Part shown: positions 1 through 8,395 of the stretch, piece by piece
How the letters are laid out: every line of letters begins with the position of its first letter
Numbering within the stretch: the stretch's first letter is position 1
DNA from: Chitinophaga niastensis
GTDB lineage: Bacteria > Bacteroidota > Bacteroidia > Chitinophagales > Chitinophagaceae
Direction of reading: 5' to 3'
NCBI RefSeq assembly: GCF_003014755.1
Contig: NZ_PYAW01000003.1
Span: 310,001-374,000 of the forward strand
Length of the DNA stretch: 64,000 bases
Notes under the pieces: model-generated
Databases searched by the model: none
What the model was told of the DNA's origin: nothing
Seen by the model: only the letters and a program-made list of their open reading frames with translations
Translations under genes and position numbers: made by a program

Positions 1-2528
1 TTGTTATCAAGGCTGCCGGTATATACTGGCATGCTATGACCTTTCATCACTTTATCTTTATCATTTACAATAAAATCGCCGTTCACATCTTTCCACCTGG
101 CATCACCGGCAGAAAATGCAACGCCTTTGAAAGTGAGCGGGCTCCCGGTTTTGGGATTCAGTGGGATGTCGGAAGCATTATTATAAATGCCTTCATTTTC
201 ATATACCCAAAACTGATCTACTGCTTTACCTACTTCAAATCTGCGGTCGCCGGCAACAAATTCTTTTACACCACCAGGTAATGCTTTCAGTGTATTTTCA
301 TTGTAAGCAGCGCTGATACCAAGTGTCCATTGGAATTTTGCGGTGTTGATCACCTCACCGGAAATACCTGCTTCCACACCATGATTATTTACATGCAGAC
401 CGCTTCTATACGCGCTGCTATAGCCCGATTCAGCCACAACCGGCATTGGCAGCAACATGTTACGGTCATCTTTGGAATAATAATCTACAGCAATGCGTAA
501 CCTGTTGTGATAAAAAGAAGCGTCTGTACCAATGGTGAGGATGTCGGTTACCGGCCATGCAACATTATCTCCAATCCAACCGTAGGAGTAAGGCCTGGAT
601 AAGCCGGCTACACCTGCGTAGGAATATGCATTAGGGTTGCCTGTCCAGCCCATATCTACTTTATACTGAGGACCGGCAGCATAACGATCATCACCTAACA
701 ACCGGCCGGTACGGCCCCAGGAAGCATGCAGCGTCCAGTTGCTGATGGTGTATTTGTCGCGCAGGAACTGATTTTTCAGGTTCCATTCACCACCAACAGC
801 TGGTGTAAACAACCAGCGTTTTGCGGGTGATACCAGCGAGGAGCCATCGTTACGCAGGGTTAAAGTAAAATGATATAAATCGCGATAATTATAATTTATA
901 TTACCATAGAAAGAGAGCAGCCGTTGTTTTTCTGCATCGATATAACGGTACACCAACTGATTGGCAAAAGCCAGCGGCGACAAATAACCACCTGAATTGG
1001 GATCGCTGTTTACAATATTTACTTTAATACGGTCGCTGATACCTTTATAGGCCCGTTCGTAAGTGTATTTGTAGAGATCCGCCTGGAAAGATTGTCCCGC
1101 CTCAAAAGTAAACTTGTGGTCACTTGAAGGGGAATACGTATAGTCGATCACGTTATCAAACCCCACACGTTGATTATTACCAAAATAATTGGAGGCATAG
1201 TTAGCACCATCCATCAGTGTAGAAGGCCAGAAAACATCTCTCAAACTTTCATTATAATCGTATAACAGGCGACTGGTATAGCGTACTTTATTAAAGGCAA
1301 ATATCAGGGAGAAAGTACCCTGTATACTGTTGAGATGATTTCTATCGAAGCCTTTGTTGAATGCGCTGAGATAATCATGATAGGCGGATTTATCAGGCGC
1401 TAACGGGCTGGAGATATCAGGAATATAGGCCGTTTCCAGGAAACGATCCTGCATGGAAGTATTTCTCACCCTGTCAAGCCTGTTGGCATTAATCATAGCA
1501 GAAGCCATGAGCCACTTGATGGGCGACATATTCACCAGGAATGAAGCGGTGTATTTATCCAGGCGTGTATTATCAGCTATGCCGTTTGCCTGTGTTTTAT
1601 CACCGAAGAAACGGAAATTCGCTCTGTCGGAACCACCGGAAATACTGGCATTAATAGAATGCGTCATGGTATTACTCAGGTAATAATCACTCCAGTTAGC
1701 ATTACCAAAATAGGCTGCATTAGAAGAATCGCGCAGGTAAGAAGGATAACTGAGCGAATCAGCAGCATGACCATATTGCTGATAGAACGGACGACGAAAA
1801 CGGTTTTCATACTGCGCATTGGTAGTATACACCGGATCATACAGGTTCAGGCCAAAGTAACTATTGACGCTGATCTTACGCGTACCGGAAGTAGCATTTT
1901 TAGTGATGATATTAATTACACCGTTAGCGCCCCGTGGTCCAAAAAGACTGATAGCCGTCGCGTCTTTATATACCTGTATATCCTGTATATTATCAGGATT
2001 AACAGTAGCAAGCATATTGAAAGCGGGTCCCAGGCGATTATAATCGTTGTTCTGAATATCAAATATGAGGGTGTTATCCTGTATCAGTGGAACGCCATTA
2101 ATATATACAGCCGGTTGCACCTGGTATACATCTTTCTTAGTAAGCAGTGGTGTAGCCAGTCCGCGGATAAACATAAACTGCTCCGTACCCGGCTCTCCGC
2201 TGGACTCTTTTGTATACAAGCCTCTCACATTACCTTTTACCATTTGTTGCAGTGAAGTATAAGGAAACAATGCAACATGATTAACATCTAAAGTATCATT
2301 GTTTTTAAATGCGGATGGAGCCGACTTTCTGTTGATGATGTAGATCACATCATTTCGGGAAATAACAGTAGTATCTGTTCCCACTGCAGGAGTGGAATCA
2401 CGTGGTATCAACAACAGCTTGTAACCTTTAGCCATGGCTTGCTGCGAGCAAATGCAGCAGGTTGCCACCAGCGAAAGGATCCAGCGTCGTTTTTTCTCTG
2501 ACAACCACTTGGATAGATGATCTCTCAT
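1..2528 (-). CDS. SusC/RagA-type TonB-dependent outer-membrane receptor (3' end outside window)
   Basis: This reading frame is open from an ATG at 2528 to the left edge (842 codons), so the C-terminus is missing. The product begins with a basic stretch and a hydrophobic export signal (about residues 1-33). A plug domain follows, with a GPRGANGVINIITK motif near residue 200, the hallmark of SusC/RagA plugs (usually GARGANGVI). The rest reads as long beta-barrel sequence. Known role: energised uptake of glycans or peptides through the outer membrane together with a SusD lipoprotein, whose gene would lie beyond the left edge. Odd: between the signal and the plug there is only about 65 residues of low-complexity sequence, and I see neither the carboxypeptidase-regulatory-like domain nor an STN domain that most SusC proteins carry. 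Confidence 0.93.
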   Translation of the reverse strand, partial: MRDHLSKWLSEKKRRWILSLVATCCICSQQAMAKGYKLLLIPRDSTPAVGTDTTVISRNDVIYIINRKSAPSAFKNNDTLDVNHVALFPYTSLQQMVKGNVRGLYTKESSGEPGTEQFMFIRGLATPLLTKKDVYQVQPAVYINGVPLIQDNTLIFDIQNNDYNRLGPAFNMLATVNPDNIQDIQVYKDATAISLFGPRGANGVINIITKNATSGTRKISVNSYFGLNLYDPVYTTNAQYENRFRRPFYQQYGHAADSLSYPSYLRDSSNAAYFGNANWSDYYLSNTMTHSINASISGGSDRANFRFFGDKTQANGIADNTRLDKYTASFLVNMSPIKWLMASAMINANRLDRVRNTSMQDRFLETAYIPDISSPLAPDKSAYHDYLSAFNKGFDRNHLNSIQGTFSLIFAFNKVRYTSRLLYDYNESLRDVFWPSTLMDGANYASNYFGNNQRVGFDNVIDYTYSPSSDHKFTFEAGQSFQADLYKYTYERAYKGISDRIKVNIVNSDPNSGGYLSPLAFANQLVYRYIDAEKQRLLSFYGNINYNYRDLYHFTLTLRNDGSSLVSPAKRWLFTPAVGGEWNLKNQFLRDKYTISNWTLHASWGRTGRLLGDDRYAAGPQYKVDMGWTGNPNAYSYAGVAGLSRPYSYGWIGDNVAWPVTDILTIGTDASFYHNRLRIAVDYYSKDDRNMLLPMPVVAESGYSSAYRSGLHVNNHGVEAGISGEVINTAKFQWTLGISAAYNENTLKALPGGVKEFVAGDRRFEVGKAVDQFWVYENEGIYNNASDIPLNPKTGSPLTFKGVAFSAGDARWKDVNGDFIVNDKDKVMKGHSMPVYTGSLDN

Positions 2529-3227
2529 TGCTAATAAATATTTTAAGTGATTTATTTTGGGCAATAGATAGCCGTTCAGGTATTTTTCAATACCTGTGCA
2601 CAGCGAAACATCGCCGTTTTTTCAGCTATAAATGGTTATGAAACCCGCGAAAAAAAATAGTGATAATTAAGCATAGGATTGCCCTATGGCAACAGCTGAT
2701 GTTGACAGACATTTTTCATTGTTCGTGTATTTATTTTAATAATTATTGTGCGTTAACTGGCTTCGCCAATAAGCAAACTACAGCTTTTACGTAGGGCTAT
2801 TCCATCACACAGATGCAGTTATATGATCACACACGGGGATGCATGAAAATTACAGGAATCGCTTGTTCACTACCGACTACAATAAGTTTGAATAAATTTG
2901 AGTATTGGTTTACTAAGGATGTTCTACATCAATTTTGGTTACTACAATTTCGATTAAACTTGGGTGATACTACTTTTTCATGTTCTACTATCTTACACAA
3001 AGTAATAAGTGTCCTTTTTACATTCAACCTTAGTTTAAAATGATGATAATAAGATGACATTCATTTTTATGCACCTTCCCTGCTCCAACATAATCCCGAC
3101 AAAACAATGACAAGACCCTTCATTTGTTCACATCTTTTTATCATGATGTATAGTCATGATAGTAAGTAAATAGTGTTTGATCAATTGATATTAAAGAGAT
3201 GATTTACATTTGCTTAATTTTTTTCTC
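2529..3227. other. intergenic region between SusC-like gene and pepE
   Basis: About 700 bases of AT-rich sequence with no convincing gene; a 76-codon frame at 2813-3043 has no recognisable features. It holds a perfect 8-bp-arm inverted repeat at 2577-2596 (caggtatt, 4-nt loop, aatacctg) in the leader of the SusC-like gene. A second one at 3139-3161 (tatcatga, 7-nt gap, tcatgata) lies upstream of the pepE promoter and could be an operator; which protein binds it is unknown. Confidence 0.5.
3185..3212 (+). promoter_or_regulatory. promoter of pepE (Bacteroidota type)
   Basis: A TTG at 3185-3187, a 17-base spacer and TACATTTG at 3205-3212 match the Bacteroidota primary-sigma consensus TTG/TTTG-N17-23-TAnnTTTG. 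Transcription would start near 3219, so the upstream in-frame TTG at 3210 cannot be the start codon; this supports ATG 3228. Confidence 0.6.
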
Positions 3228-3935
3228 ATGAAGCATTTTATACTGGCAAGTACCTCTACCCTGTTTGGAGAAGAATACCTGGCTTACCTGCAACCGGCCA
3301 TGACAGCGTTGTATGGAGGGATTGATGAAATTGTATTTATTCCGTATGCGCGGCCTGGGGGCATCTCACATGATGACTATACCACAAAGGCAGCTGGTGC
3401 TTTTGCCGCCATTGGCGTGAAAGTACGCGGGCTGCATACATTTGAGGATCCCGCAGCGGCGATAAAAAGTGCACGTGGATTTTTTACCGGTGGAGGCAAT
3501 ACTTTTTTGCTGGTAAAACAATTACATGAACTGGGGTTAATGCAGCCACTGCAAACAGCCGTTAATGTTGGTACCCCTTACATGGGCTGCAGTGCAGGCA
3601 GTAACATCGGTGGCATTTCTATGCAAAATACCAATGATATGCCGATCGTATATCCACCCAGTTTTGAAACACTCGGACTAATATCATTTAATCTGAATCC
3701 GCATTACCTGGACCCTATACCCGGCTTACAGCATATGGGAGAAACACGGGAAACACGCATCAAAGAATATCATACCCAAAACGACACACCTGTAGTAGGC
3801 TTAAGGGAAGGTAGCTGGATCTATGTAAAAGGTGATACCGTAACCCTACAAGGTACTTTGAGCGCCCGCATATTTGAAGCAGGTAAAGAGCCCTATGAAG
3901 TGGCAACCGGTAGCTCGCTGGCAGCACTGAAATAA
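3228..3935 (+). CDS. pepE: peptidase E (Asp-specific dipeptidase, family S51)
   Basis: The 235-residue cytoplasmic protein matches peptidase E, which cleaves N-terminal aspartyl dipeptides. The nucleophile elbow GCSAGS places Ser122. Asp137 and His159 (in NPHYLDP) follow with the same 15- and 22-residue spacing as the Ser120-Asp135-His157 triad of Salmonella PepE. The GETRETRI motif of the family is also present. The start is ATG 3228 because a promoter -7 element covers the alternative TTG at 3210. A TetR gene follows 50 bases downstream on the same strand but has its own -7 element. Confidence 0.93.
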   Translation: MKHFILASTSTLFGEEYLAYLQPAMTALYGGIDEIVFIPYARPGGISHDDYTTKAAGAFAAIGVKVRGLHTFEDPAAAIKSARGFFTGGGNTFLLVKQLHELGLMQPLQTAVNVGTPYMGCSAGSNIGGISMQNTNDMPIVYPPSFETLGLISFNLNPHYLDPIPGLQHMGETRETRIKEYHTQNDTPVVGLREGSWIYVKGDTVTLQGTLSARIFEAGKEPYEVATGSSLAALK

Positions 3936-3972
3936 AATTCCGGCCAAATGATTAACAGAACAGTCATTCTTT

Positions 3973-3980
3973 TATCTTTG
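3973..3980 (+). promoter_or_regulatory. -7 element TATCTTTG of the TetR gene
   Basis: TATCTTTG matches TAnnTTTG and ends only four bases before the ATG at 3985. The transcript would begin at or next to the start codon, so it would be essentially leaderless. No clear -33 TTG is visible. Confidence 0.5.
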
Positions 3981-3984
3981 TCCT

Positions 3985-4578
3985 ATGCGTGCAAGGGACG
4001 AAAATAAAGAAATCGCTATTCGCGAGAAGGCTATCGAAATGATTGTTCACGAAGGCTTTGATGGTTTAAGTATGCATAAACTGGCCAAAGCGGCCAATAT
4101 ATCTGTCTCTACTATATACATCTATTTTAAGAACCGGGAAGACCTGGTAAACCAGCTGTATATAGTGGCTTCAGAGATATTCATACAGGAATCGTTGAAG
4201 GATTTTGATCCGGAAATGGATTTTGAAGCGGGCCTATGGCTGCAATGGAATAACCGTTGCCGTTATATTACAAAATACCCGCTGCACCATCATTTCTCAG
4301 AACAGTTCCGCAATTCGCCCCTGATCAAAAACCAGCAAGGCAAACAGGATGCTAAGTTTCGTTCTGTAATGCAGCAGTTTGTGAAACATGCGATAGCAAA
4401 AAAACAGGTAGTTGACCTGCCTCCGGAAATTTTCTGGGCAATAGCCTATGGTCCTTTCTATACCCTGGTAAAATTCCATATGGATAACGCTACCATGTCC
4501 GGCAAACCATTTTCTCTTAGTGAGCAAACAATGCGACAAACCTTTCAGCTGGTGATGAAATCGTTGAGGCCATCGTAG
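3985..4578 (+). CDS. TetR/AcrR family transcriptional regulator
   Basis: The 197-residue protein has an N-terminal TetR helix-turn-helix at about residues 10-55 (EGFDGLSMHKLAKAANIS, then STIYIYFKNREDL, with the usual Y-F-K-N/D-R-E-L ending of the recognition helix). A helical ligand-binding and dimerisation domain follows, rich in His and aromatic residues. Members are mostly repressors released by a small ligand. The ligand and target cannot be read from the sequence. The gene follows pepE on the same strand and faces the SDR gene across a shared terminator, so pepE or its own promoter are the nearest candidate targets. Confidence 0.9.
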   Translation: MRARDENKEIAIREKAIEMIVHEGFDGLSMHKLAKAANISVSTIYIYFKNREDLVNQLYIVASEIFIQESLKDFDPEMDFEAGLWLQWNNRCRYITKYPLHHHFSEQFRNSPLIKNQQGKQDAKFRSVMQQFVKHAIAKKQVVDLPPEIFWAIAYGPFYTLVKFHMDNATMSGKPFSLSEQTMRQTFQLVMKSLRPS

Positions 4579-4624
4579 CACCTTTTTGCTAACGTAAACG
4601 TATATACTAAAATTTGCTGGTAAA

Positions 4625-4669
4625 AAACGATCCGTTAACACAGGCTGCTCCTGCATTAACGGATCGTTT
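4625..4669. terminator. bidirectional terminator hairpin
   Basis: Perfect 14-bp arms (aaacgatccgttaa at 4625-4638, its complement at 4656-4669) with A/T runs at the ends lie between the converging TetR and SDR genes, so the hairpin can serve both strands. Confidence 0.75.
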
Positions 4670-4686
4670 CCTATAAGTACTAACTT

Positions 4687-5406
4687 TTACAGACTTAATC
4701 CACCATCACAACGTACTACCGTACCCGTTATATTTCCATTGCGCATCAGGAAGAGGATGGTATCAGCGACATCGTCCGGCTGCCCGATCCTGCCTACCGG
4801 CAACTGTGAAGCATATTCCCGGAAAGCACCTGCCTTGGCATCTGCCGGCAGGAAATCCCACCACGGAGTATCTACTACGCCCGGTGAAACAGCGTTGATG
4901 CGTAAAGGTTTGATCTCTTTGGCAATAGTAGGCACCATTAATTCCAGTGCCCCGTTAATAGCCGCCAAACCGGAAGTACCGGGCGCTTTGGAGATAGCAG
5001 AGATAGCTGTAATAATGGTAATGCTGCCGCCTTTATTTACAAAAGGCAATGCTGCCTGCAATGTATTCAGCTGGGGCCAGAACTTCCCCTCAAAACCCTC
5101 CCGCAAATCTTTTAATGATAGTTCAGAAAATTTACCGGCACCTTTGGCGCCGCTTAATGAAATGACCAAGTGATCAATGGCACCCTGCGACTGGAAAAAA
5201 GCGTCCAGCTCCTGGCGGTTGTTGCTGTCCAGTGCAGTGGTTTGAATACCGGGAACAGCTTTGGCAGCATCGGCTAGTCGCGCTGCGGAGCGGCCCGTAA
5301 TAATTACATTCGCTTTTTCTTTGGCCAATAATGCTGCGGTAGCCAATCCTACTCCTGAGGAGCCACCGGCAACAATTACTTTCTTACTTTCAAATGAGGT
5401 AGACAT
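4687..5406 (-). CDS. atypical SDR-family oxidoreductase lacking the YxxxK catalytic pair
   Basis: The 239-residue Rossmann protein has the nucleotide-binding motif GGSSGVG (Gly14, Gly18, Gly20) and the RINAVSPG motif of short-chain dehydrogenases, plus the C-terminal GTVVRCDGG ending. At the active site, where classical members have Tyr-x-x-x-Lys, it reads Leu147-Ala-Ala-Ile-Asn151 followed by the normal GALE helix. Both catalytic residues are therefore absent. It belongs with a YxxxK-less SDR group that also includes the gene at 38584-39309. It may bind NAD(P)(H) with altered chemistry or act as a sensor. It lies just downstream of an AraC gene and a candidate AraC operator. Start chosen at ATG 5406 (MSTSF); upstream in-frame codons lie in the promoter region. 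Confidence 0.88.
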   Translation of the reverse strand: MSTSFESKKVIVAGGSSGVGLATAALLAKEKANVIITGRSAARLADAAKAVPGIQTTALDSNNRQELDAFFQSQGAIDHLVISLSGAKGAGKFSELSLKDLREGFEGKFWPQLNTLQAALPFVNKGGSITIITAISAISKAPGTSGLAAINGALELMVPTIAKEIKPLRINAVSPGVVDTPWWDFLPADAKAGAFREYASQLPVGRIGQPDDVADTILFLMRNGNITGTVVRCDGGLSL

Positions 5407-5460
5407 ATCGTTAACTTTTATGACTACAAAGTTGCCACAAAGCATACTGGGAAATGTTAT

Positions 5461-5495
5461 CCGGATTATGCATTCCCTGAACCGGATTATGCATT
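5461..5495 (-). promoter_or_regulatory. 21-bp-period direct repeat, candidate AraC operator for the SDR gene
   Basis: The 14-bp word ccggattatgcatt occurs exactly twice, at 5461-5474 and 5482-5495, with a 21-bp period (two helical turns). This is the usual geometry for the two helix-turn-helix motifs of AraC proteins on direct repeats. The second copy overlaps the stop codon of the AraC gene (5487-5489). Both lie upstream of the SDR start at 5406. Confidence 0.65.
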
Positions 5496-6425
5496 TTTAC
5501 GAAAGGCCAGTGGCGTTTGCCCTGTTCTTTCGCGGAAAAACCTGTTGAAACCGGCAGGGTCGCTGAAATCCAGCTGATAGGATATTTCTGCGATAGAAGT
5601 ATCTGTATACCGTAATACGGCTTTTGCTTCCTGTACCAGCATATCAGAAATAGCTGAAGAGGCTGTCTGCCCTGTACTTTCTTTGATGGTCCGGTTCAGG
5701 TGATTGGGCGTTACACCCAGTAAGGCAGCATAATCTGCCACCCTTCTTTTAGTAAGAAAATGCTGGCTCACCAGTTTTTTAAATCGGGGAACAAGATAAG
5801 TATTACGTGTATCCGTTGCCGTGATATGGAGTTGTTGCGCCAGGTAACTTCTTTTTACGTCCAGCAGCAAAAGGTAAAGATACAGCCGGATGGCTTTCTC
5901 ACAACCTGGTTTATGCTGCTGTAGTTCTTCATTTATTTTGCATGCAAAATCAGCTACTGCCGCTATTTCCATTGGCTCCAGCTGAATAAAGGGTACACCC
6001 GCATAATCAAAGAAAGGGAACTCTGTAGTGATCCTGTCCGGGGTAATGATCTCTTCCAGAAAATCGGCATTAAACAATATATAATATCCGAAGGTATCTT
6101 CTCTTATATTGCTTTTGCTGAATACCTGGCCAGGAAAAGTAAAACTCAGTGTGCCTGGCCGGTGTTGAAAATGCTCGAGACCCAGCTGTACATCCACGCT
6201 CCCGGAAATTGTAATACTGATACGGTAAAAGGCTGATTTCAATGGTCCCAGTGCAGGTTTCAAACCTGCACTGGAATATATTTCGAAGCCAGGTATTTTT
6301 TTATCAGCATCAATATTATTGTATCCAAAGGAAGAAGCATCATCCTCCAGGCGGTGAAGCGGGCGGAAATTCTCCAGAACGTATTGTGGTATCTCTGGTT
6401 TGTTGTTAGCTGGTTTCATGGCCAT
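5487..6425 (-). CDS. AraC family transcriptional regulator
   Basis: The 312-residue protein has an N-terminal cupin-like sensing domain (about residues 40-200) and a C-terminal double helix-turn-helix (about 215-310). The latter carries the family signature around SIAEISYQLDFSDPAGFNRFFRERTGQTPLAFR. It probably controls the SDR gene lying 80 bases downstream on the same strand, through the exact 21-bp-period repeat at 5461-5495 that overlaps its own stop codon. The effector is not predictable. A second in-frame ATG two codons later (6419) is an alternative start. Confidence 0.92.
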   Translation of the reverse strand: MAMKPANNKPEIPQYVLENFRPLHRLEDDASSFGYNNIDADKKIPGFEIYSSAGLKPALGPLKSAFYRISITISGSVDVQLGLEHFQHRPGTLSFTFPGQVFSKSNIREDTFGYYILFNADFLEEIITPDRITTEFPFFDYAGVPFIQLEPMEIAAVADFACKINEELQQHKPGCEKAIRLYLYLLLLDVKRSYLAQQLHITATDTRNTYLVPRFKKLVSQHFLTKRRVADYAALLGVTPNHLNRTIKESTGQTASSAISDMLVQEAKAVLRYTDTSIAEISYQLDFSDPAGFNRFFRERTGQTPLAFRKNA

Positions 6426-6464
6426 TTCTTATATTCGTCTTTAAAATTAGACAAAAAATTACCA

Positions 6465-6815
6465 ATGGAGTTAACCACTTTATACCGCCCCGTAGGTCCA
6501 GATGAACTGGTTTTGATTGAACAATCCGGTTGGAAAAGATTTCCGCCCAGAAGGCCTGATCAACCAATTTTTTATCCTGTGATGAATGAAACGTATGCTA
6601 TTCAAATATCTACTGAATGGAATGTACCGGCTTATGGTGCAGGCTTTGTTACAAAATTTGCTGTGAACAGTGCCTTCCTGGAAAAATATTCCGTTGAAAA
6701 TGTAGGCGGAGCAATACATAATGAGTTGTGGGTACCGGCAGAGGAGCTGGAAGCCTTTAACGATAATATTGTAGGGGTGATTGAAGTAACACAATCTTAT
6801 CATCAGTCTAAATAA
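6465..6815 (+). CDS. ADP-ribosylation/crystallin J1-like small protein
   Basis: The 116-residue soluble protein resembles a widespread bacterial group annotated as ADP-ribosylation/crystallin J1. Typical features are TTLYRPVGPDELVLIEQSGWK at the start, FPPRRPDQPIFYPV, and the block GGAIHNELWVPAEELEAFN near the end. No biochemical role is established for this short form. Start at ATG 6465: the longer frame to 6354 runs back into the divergent AraC gene and its N-terminus has no family resemblance. It converges on the helicase gene across a shared terminator. Confidence 0.75.
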   Translation: MELTTLYRPVGPDELVLIEQSGWKRFPPRRPDQPIFYPVMNETYAIQISTEWNVPAYGAGFVTKFAVNSAFLEKYSVENVGGAIHNELWVPAEELEAFNDNIVGVIEVTQSYHQSK

Positions 6816-6846
6816 AAAAAGCAGCGATCGTGACCGCTGCTTTTTT
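6815..6846. terminator. bidirectional terminator hairpin
   Basis: Perfect 12-bp arms (aaaaaagcagcg at 6815-6826, cgctgctttttt at 6835-6846) around an 8-base loop, with A and T runs outside, sit between the converging genes ending at 6815 and 6865. Confidence 0.85.
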
Positions 6847-6864
6847 ATCACTATAAAAATATTT

Positions 6865-8193
6865 TTATCTCGCTATATCGATCTTCACTTTCTTATTCTT
6901 GATCTTTTCATTTTTGATCAGCTCCAAAGCGTGTCCCACTTTAGATTTCACGATCGCTACAAAAGAGAAGAAATCTTTTACTTCAATTAAGCCGATATCT
7001 TCTTTTTTGAGATGTGCCCTGTTGCCAAGGAATCCAACGATATCAATTTTATTTACTTTATTCTTTTTACCTGCAGCGATGAATATGGTAGTCCATTTTG
7101 GCTTTTCAGGTAAAGTGGATGTTTCAGGCAATTCGATCGTCACTACTTCTTCATCGATGTAAGACATCAGCTTTTCATCTGGCGCCAGGATTACGATAGC
7201 GGTGCCGCTGGCTTCCATTCTGGCGGTACGGCCATTACGGTGTGTCCAGCTATCTTCGGTATGTGGAAGGTGGAAGTGAACGATATAACGAATATTTGGA
7301 ATATCGAGGCCACGTGCAGCGAGGTCGGTAGTTACCAGTACGTTTACAGAACCGTTGCGGAACTTGCAAAGGGCAGCATCGCGCTCCTGTTGCTCCATAG
7401 CACCGTGATAAAAGGTATTGGTAATACTTTTATCAGACAACATTTTGCTGGTACGTTCCACTGCTTCCCGGTGGTTGCAGAATACAATAGTAGAGCGGTT
7501 GCCCAGGTAGCAGATCAGGCGGAACAAGGTTTCCACTTTATCGCTTTCCGGCGCCATTACCTTCCAGATCGCCAGTCTTGCTGCAGGCGAACCTTCTTCC
7601 GGCAGGAAGTCCAGCTTCTCCGGGTTGTTCAGTGCCAGGAATTCCGGGATATCCACAGTTTCGGTAGCAGAGGTAAGGATACGCTTTTTGATGTTGGGCA
7701 GGGAGTCAATAATAAAGGATACTTCCTCCTGGAAGCCCAGCTCCAGTGTTTTATCGAATTCGTCCAGTATCAGTGTTTCAATACTGTCTACTGTAATGTT
7801 TTCTCTGCGTATATGGTCACCCAGACGGCCGGGAGTACCTACAATCACTGCTGGTGGCTGTACCAGGTTATTTTCTTCGGTTTCCCGGAGATGTCCGCCG
7901 TAACAGGCAGTAATTTTATAACCGGTGCCCATGAGTTTGAACACTTTCTCTATTTGCAGCGCCAGCTCACGGGAAGGCACTACTATCAGGGCTTGTGTAT
8001 TTTTATTGGCAGGATCCAGCAGTTCCAGGATAGGCAACAGGAATGCCAGCGTTTTACCGGAACCGGTAGCTGACAACAGGATTACATCGGCGTGCTGCTT
8101 GTTTGCGTCCACTGATGCCTGCTGCATTTCATTGAGTGAATCGATCTTGAGATTGGTAAGTATATTACCTAATGAGTATTTTTCTTTTTGCAT
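6865..8193 (-). CDS. DEAD-box-family RNA helicase with DEFD motif and DbpA-like C-terminal domain
   Basis: The 442-residue protein has both RecA-like helicase lobes: Walker A ATGSGKT, PSRELALQ (Ia), GTPGRL (Ib), motif II DEFD, SAT (III), TDLAARGLD (V) and HRNGRTAR (VI). The last 75 residues resemble the DbpA-type RNA-binding RRM fold that targets some of these helicases to 23S rRNA. Motif II is Asp-Glu-Phe-Asp rather than DEAD; the acidic residues needed for Mg-ATP are kept. The likely role is ATP-dependent RNA remodelling in ribosome assembly. Start at ATG 8193; the alternative TTG at 8202 falls inside a -7 element. Confidence 0.93.
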   Translation of the reverse strand: MQKEKYSLGNILTNLKIDSLNEMQQASVDANKQHADVILLSATGSGKTLAFLLPILELLDPANKNTQALIVVPSRELALQIEKVFKLMGTGYKITACYGGHLRETEENNLVQPPAVIVGTPGRLGDHIRRENITVDSIETLILDEFDKTLELGFQEEVSFIIDSLPNIKKRILTSATETVDIPEFLALNNPEKLDFLPEEGSPAARLAIWKVMAPESDKVETLFRLICYLGNRSTIVFCNHREAVERTSKMLSDKSITNTFYHGAMEQQERDAALCKFRNGSVNVLVTTDLAARGLDIPNIRYIVHFHLPHTEDSWTHRNGRTARMEASGTAIVILAPDEKLMSYIDEEVVTIELPETSTLPEKPKWTTIFIAAGKKNKVNKIDIVGFLGNRAHLKKEDIGLIEVKDFFSFVAIVKSKVGHALELIKNEKIKNKKVKIDIAR

Positions 8194-8199
8194 TTGGCG

Positions 8200-8207
8200 C
8201 AAAAGTA
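8200..8207 (-). promoter_or_regulatory. -7 element TACTTTTG of the helicase gene
   Basis: On the minus strand TACTTTTG (TAnnTTTG consensus) ends six bases before the ATG at 8193, which predicts a nearly leaderless transcript. No good -33 TTG is visible. Confidence 0.5.
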
Positions 8208-8395
8208 CGAAAATTAAATTTGGGAGCCGATTACACGTGCAAACGTAATATCTGGTTATTTACAGATATGTATGCGGTCGTTCCCCGGATAACTGCTAAT
8301 ACCTGCTAATAAAAACAATCGTTGTTTCATCATTTGTGTTTCATTTTGTGTATGATCCTGGATCCCGTCATGTTTATTTTCGTTATTTTCAGTAC

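Noticed and set aside
1659-2255. 198-codon plus-strand frame inside the SusC-like gene
   Set aside because: It is the complement of a clear TonB-receptor coding sequence; the product has no family resemblance.
2813-3043. 76-codon plus-strand frame as a small gene
   Set aside because: No signal, motif, promoter or codon bias, and it lies in AT-rich leader DNA between two divergent promoters.
7240-8073. 277-codon plus-strand frame inside the helicase gene
   Set aside because: Antisense shadow of a gene with all helicase motifs.
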